Positions 33,294-39,797 of a stretch of DNA of 39,797 nucleotides are shown here, piece by piece. Within the stretch, counting starts at the first letter, position 1; each line of letters begins with the position of its first letter. Origin of the DNA: CAUZFZ01 sp963579025 (GTDB lineage: Bacteria; Planctomycetota; Planctomycetia; Planctomycetales; Planctomycetaceae); assembly GCA_963579025.1 (NCBI GenBank), contig CAUZFZ010000101.1, forward strand, positions 1 to 39,797, in the 5' to 3' direction. Both the position numbers and the translations under genes were made by a program. The notes under the pieces are model-generated. The model did not search any database. It was not told the origin of the DNA and worked only from the letters and a program-made list of their open reading frames with translations.

Positions 33294-35472
33294 CTTGTGC
33301 TCCGGCGAGGGCTTCCGGCATATGGGCGGGGGCCGGTTGTTTGCTACTCGCTCGTTTTCGTTTGCGGAGCCGGTCGGCAAAGAGGCTCTCGATCAGCAGG
33401 AGGACGAGTCCCGCAATCATGAACTGTCGCCAGGACGACCGTCCGGTGCGTGTCGTCTCGATCGCCGCGGCGAGATCTGCTTCCGAGTTGGCCACCGTGA
33501 CGTCGGTTCCCTCGAGGTTCGTCATCAGCTCGGAGGCGGTCAGCGATGTGACGTCCGACTCTCGGTGGTCGACGTTCACTGCCACCGGCATTCCGGGAGC
33601 CTGCACGCTGACTCGGGCGACGTAGAATCCGGCTTCCCGGGAATTTTCCAGCAGGGCCACGAACTGGTTGCGGTGTTTCTGGACAGGGACGGTGATCGTC
33701 TCCCCCGACGGCGTGTCGAAGACCGCGTCGCTGGCATCCGGCTGTTCGACATAGGACAGCGAGAGGGAATCGCCAACGACGCGCGGTTGTTCGAATTCCC
33801 GACCCGCCAGGTAGGTCACGATCTGCTGCATGAGCATCGGGAAGACCGGCGTCAGGGCCATGTTGTTCCAGCTGGTCTCCGCCGAGGTGGTGAACATGAA
33901 GACGTGGCCGCGGCCGAGCGAATGCTCCAACAAAATCGGCGCCCCGCTGCCAGCCAGGCTCAGAATCGGGAAGCTGGAGGGGGTCGGTGTGACGTCCATC
34001 CGGATGAGGAAACGCGTTTCACTGAAGAGGTCTTCCGGAAGCGAACGCAGGGGATGGCAGACACTGTGGTCTGGCATAGAGGGATCCAATGGCCGACCGG
34101 CTCCCTGCGTAGTGCTCGTGTCGACCGGCGGGCCGAGCGTGGCCGGGAGCAGCGGGTTGGTGCCGCTCGCGGAGCGTTCGTTCCAGACTGAGGCCTTCAC
34201 GTTTTCCCCGGCGAACCAGACCAGGCCGTTCCCTTGTCGGACATGGCGCGAGAGCTGTTCGACCTGCTCCGGCGTGACCACCGGGACATCGGCGAGAACG
34301 ATCACGTCGACGTCGTCCAGCTTTTGGGTTGGCAGGGAAAGCCACGGCACCGAGCGGACCACATAGTCCTCGTCCTGCGCCCCGTCGCCGCGAGCAAGCA
34401 GCGCGGCCATGATCAGGCGGCCCGCATCACCGTCCGAGCCGTCGACACAAAGCACTGAGACGCGGTCCCGGACGACCGCCATGACCCGCCGCACGTTGTC
34501 GGTCGGGAGCAGGTCCCCGGTGATCTCGGCAGTGATGCGGGTCGGACCTGCGTTGTGAAAGGGAACAAAGAGTGACACCGTTTCTGATCCGCCCGCGGTG
34601 ACGAGAGGGATCGTCTTGCTGTCGATCTGCACGCCCTCGACGCGGCACTGGACCTCGACGTTAGCAACCGGATCCGTCCCGTAGTTTTTCACGGTGGCCT
34701 GATAGCGAGCGATGGTGCCCTTGCGCAACACTCCGGAGATGAGGTCGAGGTCGGTGACGGCGAGGTTTGCAGAATCGCCAGGGACTGGAACGAGGAAGAC
34801 CTCCGCGCTGTTACGCAGATCGGCGAGCGCTTCCTGGAAACGCGCCGACGACTGCCTCCAGTCGCGCGACTGCACGTCGGTGATGAAGTAAACCTCTTTC
34901 TGGTGTGCCTCCATATCCTCGGCCAGTTCCTTGAGTCGTTTGGGAACGCGGTCGAGGTCCAGCCCCACCGGAGCCGCTTTTGCCTTCTGCAGGATGTCGC
35001 GGAACCGTTCCCGGTCGAAGGCCATGTTGCGAATGACGACCTCGTCTTCACCACCCAGCAGGATGAGGGAGACCGGGTCGCCGGGTTGAATGTGTTCGCT
35101 GATCACCTCGACTTGAACCAGGGCGCGGCGGAAGCGGCTCGCGTCCTCCCCGCCGTGTTCCATGCTGAACGAGGCATCCAGCCCGATGACAAACCCGGCC
35201 CGAGGTTCGCCGGGAATCCAACTGGCGATTCCGTCCCGCCAAGCCGGTCGAGCAAGCGCCGCAATTAGAAACAGCAAAGCGAAGCAGCGAAGGCAAAGGA
35301 GCAGCAGATCACGCAGTCGCAACTGACGTGATCGAACGCGCACGTTTCGGTTCAAGAACTGCATCGCCGCCCAAGGCGTGTACTTGACCCGATGACGGTT
35401 CAGAAGGTGAGCAAGGATCGGCAACGCCACTCCCAACCCCGCCAGCAGAAGCAGTGGGTTGAGAAAGGTCAT
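33286..35472 (-). CDS. BatA-like membrane protein with VWA domain
   Basis: The 728-residue product starts with the aerotolerance-operon N-terminal signature FLNPLLLLAGLGVALPILAHLLNR and a second membrane helix near 58-77 (LLLLCLRCFALLFLIAALARP). The VWA domain carries DASFS in VIGLDASFSMEHGG. A beta-rich periplasmic-like region follows, then an amidotransferase-like stretch (VSVLCVDGSDGDAGR, DVIVLADVPVVT) and a final helix (FMIAGLVLLLIESLFADRLRKRKR). Its ATG overlaps the DUF58 stop as ATGA. It fits the N-terminus of BatA/BatB homologues but is longer, as is usual in planctomycetes. Confidence 0.9.
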   Translation of the reverse strand: MTFLNPLLLLAGLGVALPILAHLLNRHRVKYTPWAAMQFLNRNVRVRSRQLRLRDLLLLCLRCFALLFLIAALARPAWRDGIASWIPGEPRAGFVIGLDASFSMEHGGEDASRFRRALVQVEVISEHIQPGDPVSLILLGGEDEVVIRNMAFDRERFRDILQKAKAAPVGLDLDRVPKRLKELAEDMEAHQKEVYFITDVQSRDWRQSSARFQEALADLRNSAEVFLVPVPGDSANLAVTDLDLISGVLRKGTIARYQATVKNYGTDPVANVEVQCRVEGVQIDSKTIPLVTAGGSETVSLFVPFHNAGPTRITAEITGDLLPTDNVRRVMAVVRDRVSVLCVDGSDGDAGRLIMAALLARGDGAQDEDYVVRSVPWLSLPTQKLDDVDVIVLADVPVVTPEQVEQLSRHVRQGNGLVWFAGENVKASVWNERSASGTNPLLPATLGPPVDTSTTQGAGRPLDPSMPDHSVCHPLRSLPEDLFSETRFLIRMDVTPTPSSFPILSLAGSGAPILLEHSLGRGHVFMFTTSAETSWNNMALTPVFPMLMQQIVTYLAGREFEQPRVVGDSLSLSYVEQPDASDAVFDTPSGETITVPVQKHRNQFVALLENSREAGFYVARVSVQAPGMPVAVNVDHRESDVTSLTASELMTNLEGTDVTVANSEADLAAAIETTRTGRSSWRQFMIAGLVLLLIESLFADRLRKRKRASSKQPAPAHMPEALAGAQDA

Positions 35473-36386
35473 GACCGGCCTCCGTTCATCGTTGCCTGGC
35501 GTTCAAAAAAGAACTCGCTCAGGACCTTATCGAGCGGAAGCGACGTATCGACGGTCGTGTAGTCGACCTGACTCGCCATACATCCGTTGCGAAGCGTCTC
35601 AAGCCAGGTGTTGAAGTTGGCGAGATAGTCTTCTCGAATCCGATCAGCTTGTGTGGTCAGTGGCTCTTCTTCCTCAAGCCCCTCGAAGCACCAGGCACCT
35701 TTGAACGGAAACTCGAGTTCGTACGGATCCAATGTGTGCAGCACGACAACGTTGTGACCGTCGAACCTCAAATGGTCGAGCCCGGCCAGAATATCGTCTG
35801 CGTCAGAAAGCAGGTCCGAGATCACCACAACAAAAGATCGGCGCTTCATCAAGAGCGCGATGTCGTGCAACTGCTTCGCAATGCTGCTTCGCGGCACAGG
35901 CTTGATGTCGCGCAGAAGCTGGTCGATCTGAAGGATGATGCTCATTGTGGAACGCGGCGGCAAATACTCGCGGACCTCAGAATCGAATATGGACAGCCCC
36001 ACGGAATCGCGTTGCTTGAGCACCATGTACGCCAGAGACGCCGCAAGATACTTCGCGTACTCCAGCTTGCTGACTTTCCCCGATGCATAGTTCATCGACG
36101 AACTGGCATCGAGCAGAACATGGCAATCGAAATTGGTTTCTGCTTCGTACAGCTTGGTGTAATAACGGTCGGTGCGGCCGAACACGCGCCAGTCAATCGT
36201 GCGAAGCGCATCGCCAGGGGCATACTGCCGGTGGTGCGCGAACTCAGTGCTGAAGCCGCGCAGTTGACTGCGATGACTTCCCACTCGTAACCCTTCCACG
36301 ACCTCGCGCGCGATGAGTTCCAGGTCGCCCAGCTTCTGCAGCACTTCCGGGTCGAGATAGTCGGTTTGTGGTAACTGTTCAGACAT
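35469..36386 (-). CDS. DUF58 family VWA-like protein
   Basis: The 305-residue product shows the DUF58 signature: GLRVGSHRSQLRGFSTEFAHHRQYAPGDALRTIDWRVFGRTDRYYTKLYEAE (residues about 33-84), followed by a VWA-type fold with VLLDASSSMNY holding the DxSxS metal site. No signal or membrane segment. DUF58 proteins pair with MoxR ATPases, which are thought to remodel them. It is the first gene after the MoxR gene, separated by 139 bases that hold an inverted heptamer-repeat element. Confidence 0.93.
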   Translation of the reverse strand: MSEQLPQTDYLDPEVLQKLGDLELIAREVVEGLRVGSHRSQLRGFSTEFAHHRQYAPGDALRTIDWRVFGRTDRYYTKLYEAETNFDCHVLLDASSSMNYASGKVSKLEYAKYLAASLAYMVLKQRDSVGLSIFDSEVREYLPPRSTMSIILQIDQLLRDIKPVPRSSIAKQLHDIALLMKRRSFVVVISDLLSDADDILAGLDHLRFDGHNVVVLHTLDPYELEFPFKGAWCFEGLEEEEPLTTQADRIREDYLANFNTWLETLRNGCMASQVDYTTVDTSLPLDKVLSEFFFERQATMNGGRS

Positions 36387-36420
36387 CGTTACTTTCGTCC
36401 ACTTCGTTGGCGACGACTGA

Positions 36421-36525
36421 ATTAGTTATTAGTTATTTGAAAATAGTCATTTATCATTGGGCGACCCGAAGAATGCTGCGTAACTGACTAATGACTAATC
36501 CCCAATAACTAATGACTAATAGTCA
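36421..36525. repeat. Inverted pair of heptamer arrays, empty (element C)
   Basis: The left array (36421-36458, units AGTTATT, AGTTATT, AGTCATT, TATCATT) is complementary to the right array (36484-36525) at about 28 of 35 aligned positions. The right edge abuts the MoxR stop codon. About 25 bases separate the arms. No gene lies inside. Confidence 0.8.
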
Positions 36526-37551
36526 TCAGCCTGTCTTCCGTGCGAGCAGCTTTTCATCCGACGGAATCTCGCCGACAAGCGTTTCGATCAGGCTATCGGA
36601 CGTCATTCCTTCTGAACGCGCCGCAAAGCTGGGGATGATCCGATGCCGCAAAACCGGCAGGCACAACTCGCGAATATCGTCGACGGAAACATGACACCGC
36701 CCGCGGAGAGCGGCTCTGGCTTTCCCCGCCAGAATCAGGTTCAGCGATGCCCGCGGTCCGGCACCCCAGGCCATGAATCGTTTCACAAACTCCGGCGCTT
36801 CCGATTCATCGGGACGTGTTGCCCGAACCAGTGCCGCCGCGTATTCAAACACATGATCAGCCACCGGAATGCGGCGGACCACATGCTGGAATTCCTGAAT
36901 GGTGGCCCCGTCGACAACCTCGTTGAGCACTGGCTCATCGTCGGTGGTCACACTGCGCATGATGCCAAGTTCTTCGGCATGGCTCGGGTACTTGACCATG
37001 ATGTTGAACAGGAACCTGTCGAGCTGAGCTTCCGGCAACGGGTAGGTCCCTTCCTGCTCGATCGGGTTCTGAGTCGCGAGGACGAAGAACGGTTTATCGA
37101 GTACAAAGTCTTCACCGCCAGAAGAGACCCGCTTCTCCTGCATCGCCTCAAGCAGAGCGGCCTGAGTCTTGGGAGGCGTCCGGTTGATCTCGTCGGCCAG
37201 CAACAGGTTGGTAAACACCGGCCCCTTCTGAAACTTGAATCTGCGCTCGTGCGTCTCGGGATCCTCCTGCAGCAGCTCCGTCCCGGTGATGTCTGAAGGC
37301 ATCAAGTCCGGAGTGAACTGAATACGCTTGAAGGAAAGCGACATCGTCCTCGCCAGCGAGCTGACCAGCAACGTCTTAGCCAGCCCCGGCACACCCACGA
37401 GCAAGCAATGCCCCCGAGCAAAGATGGCGATCATCATCTCGTCGATCACATCGTCCATGCCGACAATCGTCTTGCGCAATTCGGCAACAATCGCATCCCT
37501 CGCCTGGCCGAGCTTCTCTACGGCCTGAATATCGTCTGTCTCGTTCGTCAT
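36526..37551 (-). CDS. MoxR family AAA+ ATPase
   Basis: The 341-residue ATPase has Walker A GVPGLAKT, Walker B LLLADEINRTPPKTQAALLEAMQE, sensor 1 ATQNP and the following IEQEGTYPLPEAQLDRF. It lacks membrane segments and would act in the cytoplasm as a chaperone-like remodelling factor for DUF58/VWA partners. I chose the ATG at 37551 because GAGGA precedes it by 9 bases. The frame is open to 37668, but the added residues (MIHCRLWSRCRF and on) do not resemble the family. It leads a row of nine same-strand genes. Confidence 0.95.
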   Translation of the reverse strand: MTNETDDIQAVEKLGQARDAIVAELRKTIVGMDDVIDEMMIAIFARGHCLLVGVPGLAKTLLVSSLARTMSLSFKRIQFTPDLMPSDITGTELLQEDPETHERRFKFQKGPVFTNLLLADEINRTPPKTQAALLEAMQEKRVSSGGEDFVLDKPFFVLATQNPIEQEGTYPLPEAQLDRFLFNIMVKYPSHAEELGIMRSVTTDDEPVLNEVVDGATIQEFQHVVRRIPVADHVFEYAAALVRATRPDESEAPEFVKRFMAWGAGPRASLNLILAGKARAALRGRCHVSVDDIRELCLPVLRHRIIPSFAARSEGMTSDSLIETLVGEIPSDEKLLARKTG

Positions 37552-38099
37552 GAATCGTTGTCCTCGTTTTACCTTCCACGTGTTTTGACCGAACTGGGGG
37601 CAATCAGAGCATGGCCAGACCGTTTCGGATTTGAACCTGCAGCGCGACCAAAGCCTGCAGTGAATCACCGGGGCAGGAATCTACCTGCGGACCTCCAGGG
37701 AGATACATGGAGGGGTGTTGGCCGGTCGGATACCGGCTTGCATCGATGAATCAAGTATCGTTGATTTGTTGCCGGGGTACATACGCATTGGCGACAAAGT
37801 CTATCGCTTTAACGACACGCCGGATGGCAAGCACGAAAGACACGACTCAGCGATTGCCTGTCAGGTTGAACCCACGCGCGATCGCGGAATGTCTGGTTTC
37901 AGTCATTCACCTTATAACGTGAGCGACAAACATTATGTTGGTCATCGGCTCTCCGGCCGGTATCAGGACGGGATAACCGACGCATTGATTCGCGACCTGC
38001 GATAGACTTCCACGCGGCCGCCTTCCGAATTTGAAGACCCTTCTTGACCATTTTGCGGTGTGCAACTCGATGGTGGCCCGCACGAGGAACAACACACGT
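37552..38099. other. Divergent intergenic region, no convincing gene
   Basis: It separates the MoxR operon from the divergent oxidoreductase gene and must contain both promoters, which I cannot place. One frame (GTG at 37715, stop at 38005, 96 residues, with PGYIRIGDKVYRFNDTPDGK) looks partly protein-like but has no recognised family and poor ribosome-site spacing. I do not call it as a gene. Confidence 0.4.
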
Positions 38100-39485
38100 A
38101 TGACACAGAAACGGAATCTGCTCAGCCGCCGTAGCGCCATCAAAGCCACCGTCGGGATGGCTGCGGCGTCACTTTGTCCAGGAACAGTCGGTCGAGCTTT
38201 CGGCTTTGAAAGTGCTAATGCGCGACCTCGGATCGGTGTGATTGGCTGCGGCGTTCGCTGGGATAAGCGCGTATTTGTTCCGGATGGACGATACGGAGTC
38301 GGTAAGCAGTTCCCGAAGTTCGGCGACATCGTGGCGGTCTGTGACGTTGACGCCCAGCGGCTTGAGAGGGCCAAAGGAGTCGTCAAGGACTGGCACGGGA
38401 AAGCCCCGGATGGCACGGGCGACTATCGCAAGGTGATCGATGATCCGAAGATCGATGTGGTCCACATCAGCACTCCTGACCACTGGCATGCGAAGATTGC
38501 GATCGAGGCCATGCTGGCCGGCAAGGATGTCTATTGCGAAAAGCCGATGACGTTGACGATTGAGGAAGGTCAGTTGATTTGTGACGTGTGCCGAAAGACG
38601 GGCGCGATTTTCCAGGTGGGTACGCAGCAGCGCAGTACGAAACAATTCATTAAAGCGATCGCCCTGATTCGTGCGGGGCGACTCGGCAAGCTTCTCCGAG
38701 TTCAGTGTGCCATTGGCGGTGCTCCCGAAAGCCCGGAGTTGCCCATTGCCGGGCCACCAGAGTATCTCGACTGGGACCGTTGGCTTGGACCTGCTCCAGA
38801 CACTGATTATCGGTTCAAGCCCGAAGCACCAAACATCATCGGGTCGTGGTCACGGTCTCACTACGAGTTCCGCTGGTGGTACGAGTACTCGGGCGGAAAA
38901 CTGACGGACTGGGGAGCCCATCATGTCGACATCGCCACCTGGGGCATGGACAAGACTAACACGGGGCCGGTCTCGATCGATCCTGTCATGATCGAGCACC
39001 CGGTCGAGTTCAAGGCCGGCTATCCGGTGGTCAGCAATCGCTATAACACTGCCACGAAGTTCAACATCAAAGCAGTCTACGACGACGGAGTGGAACTCGT
39101 AATTCGGCACGACACCGACAACGGAATTCTGTTTGAAGGCACTGAAGGTCGAATCTTTGTGAATCGCGGAAAGCTGGTTGGTAAGCCTGTAGAGGACCTG
39201 GCCTCGAACCCGCTCCCGGACGGATCGCTTGAGAAGGTCTACAAAGACCGGCCTCTGACCGACCACGTGAGCAACTTTTTCGAATCAGTTGCCGCTCGGA
39301 AGCAGCCGATCTCCGATGTGTTTAGCCACCATCGAGCACTGACAACTTGCCATCTTGCGGGGATTGCCGCACGACTCGGGCGGGAGATTCAATGGAATCC
39401 GGAGAAAGAGGCAATTGTCGGTGACACGGTTGCTCAGTCATTTGTCGCACGAGAAAAGCGGCAGCGATTCACAATTGAGATGTGA
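38100..39485 (+). CDS. Tat-exported Gfo/Idh/MocA-family oxidoreductase
   Basis: The 461-residue product has a twin-arginine signal (RNLLSRRSAIKATVGMAAASLCPGTVGRAFG, about residues 5-35). The Rossmann core is intact: RIGVIGCGVR (GxGxxG-like), VHISTPDHWHA, and EKPM in VYCEKPMTLT. The C-terminal half has GGKLTDWGAHHVDIATWGM with histidines of the active-site helix. Compared with the other two members in the window it keeps the canonical EKP motif and is the best candidate for a working NAD(P)-dependent sugar oxidoreductase. I chose the ATG at 38100; GAGGA lies about 11 bases before it. The frame is open to 38031, but that adds residues that spoil the Tat N-region. Confidence 0.93.
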   Translation: MTQKRNLLSRRSAIKATVGMAAASLCPGTVGRAFGFESANARPRIGVIGCGVRWDKRVFVPDGRYGVGKQFPKFGDIVAVCDVDAQRLERAKGVVKDWHGKAPDGTGDYRKVIDDPKIDVVHISTPDHWHAKIAIEAMLAGKDVYCEKPMTLTIEEGQLICDVCRKTGAIFQVGTQQRSTKQFIKAIALIRAGRLGKLLRVQCAIGGAPESPELPIAGPPEYLDWDRWLGPAPDTDYRFKPEAPNIIGSWSRSHYEFRWWYEYSGGKLTDWGAHHVDIATWGMDKTNTGPVSIDPVMIEHPVEFKAGYPVVSNRYNTATKFNIKAVYDDGVELVIRHDTDNGILFEGTEGRIFVNRGKLVGKPVEDLASNPLPDGSLEKVYKDRPLTDHVSNFFESVAARKQPISDVFSHHRALTTCHLAGIAARLGREIQWNPEKEAIVGDTVAQSFVAREKRQRFTIEM

Positions 39486-39510
39486 TGGACCGTTTCACAC
39501 ATTGTTTCCA

Positions 39511-39531
39511 CCACCGACCCAGCGTCGGTGG
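39511..39531. repeat. 21-bp palindrome, copy 3
   Basis: CCACCGAC (39511-39518), loop CCAGC, GTCGGTGG (39524-39531), both arms perfect. It lies 25 bases after the stop of the oxidoreductase gene. Confidence 0.85.
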
Positions 39532-39579
39532 AGAATTGACTGACGAGCTACAAGACAAACTTGACGCGTTTACCGCTCT

Positions 39580-39600
39580 CCACCGACCCCGTGCCGTGGG
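39580..39600. repeat. 21-bp palindrome, copy 4 (degenerate)
   Basis: The left arm CCACCGAC is intact, while the right arm is GCCGTGGG instead of GTCGGTGG. Spacing to copy 3 is 69 bases, close to the 71 bases between copies 1 and 2. Confidence 0.55.
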
Positions 39601-39642
39601 AGCACGGTTGACTCACTGCGACGGAGCCGATCAGTCGTGGCT

Positions 39643-39663
39643 CCACCGACACAGGGTCAATGG
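39643..39663. repeat. 21-bp palindrome, copy 5 (degenerate)
   Basis: Left arm CCACCGAC is intact; right arm is GTCAATGG, two bases off. A short GAGCC...GGCTC hairpin lies just before it. The rest of the window to 39797 shows no gene. Confidence 0.5.
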
Positions 39664-39797
39664 AGGCCGTGAAGGGCGTGATCCCTTTACGTGGCGGTGG
39701 TTATGCTGACGTAAGTTGTTGTTGAGTGTGAGTTTGCCGCGTTGGCGGCTGGATGTCGCGGGGGGACTTCATTTCCTGTCCCATGTCCGGGGCAGCC

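Noticed and set aside
33229..34191. 320-residue plus-strand reading frame
   Set aside because: It lies opposite the BatA-like gene; the codon pattern is that of a shadow of a GC-rich gene.

Overview
The window looks like a planctomycete chromosome (Planctomycetota, Pirellula/Rhodopirellula-like). I base this on family content and repeats, not on a marker gene. It holds two twin-arginine DUF1501 proteins, three exported Gfo/Idh/MocA oxidoreductases, a cytosolic sulfatase, a YTV-like cell-wall protein, and a large MoxR/DUF58/VWA operon. Several kinds of palindromic intergenic repeat are scattered between the genes. I see no rRNA, tRNA, CRISPR array, transposase or integrase.

Left part (1-12.6 kb). 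After a broken metallophosphoesterase and a pair of 21-bp palindromes come a DUF1501 gene and a beta-propeller gene whose 5' end runs through a 25-bp-arm inverted repeat. Next, on the minus strand, are a YTV-like secreted protein with a clear terminator, a two-helix membrane peptide, a sulfatase and an exported Gfo/Idh/MocA protein. A second DUF1501 gene converges on a second Gfo/Idh/MocA gene. That gene lies 33 bp behind a tungstate-type ABC permease/ATPase pair that has no binding protein nearby.

Middle (12.6-19.2 kb). An 878-residue exported protein is a tandem of two amidohydrolase domains, the second with lost metal ligands. A short accessory stretch follows: two unknown small proteins, a strong terminator and a two-helix/coiled-coil membrane protein. 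Then come a carbon-nitrogen hydrolase and two gene fossils, one an AAA-ATPase C-terminus and the other the tail of a paralogue of the next gene.

Right part (37.6-19.2 kb, read on the minus strand). The order is MoxR ATPase, DUF58, BatA-like VWA protein, VWA plus amidotransferase-like protein, a 1477-residue membrane/coiled-coil protein, an alpha/alpha-toroid repeat protein, an SGNH acetylesterase, an exported transglutaminase-like protein and an 880-residue exported thioredoxin-like/helical-repeat protein. Four-to-eight base overlaps tie many of these together. The likely logic is a MoxR chaperone acting on VWA proteins in the membrane, together with exported envelope or polymer-modifying proteins.

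The most unusual feature is in this operon. Three intercistronic gaps hold inverted pairs of AT-rich heptamer arrays (consensus NGTCATT). Two are empty. The third has 40-bp arms that match at 38 of 40 positions and enclose exactly one gene, an S23/four-helix-bundle protein. This resembles the intervening sequences of 23S rRNA genes, which also carry an S23 gene between complementary ends, but here it lies in a protein-coding operon. The window ends with a third Tat-exported Gfo/Idh/MocA gene and three more copies of the 21-bp palindrome.
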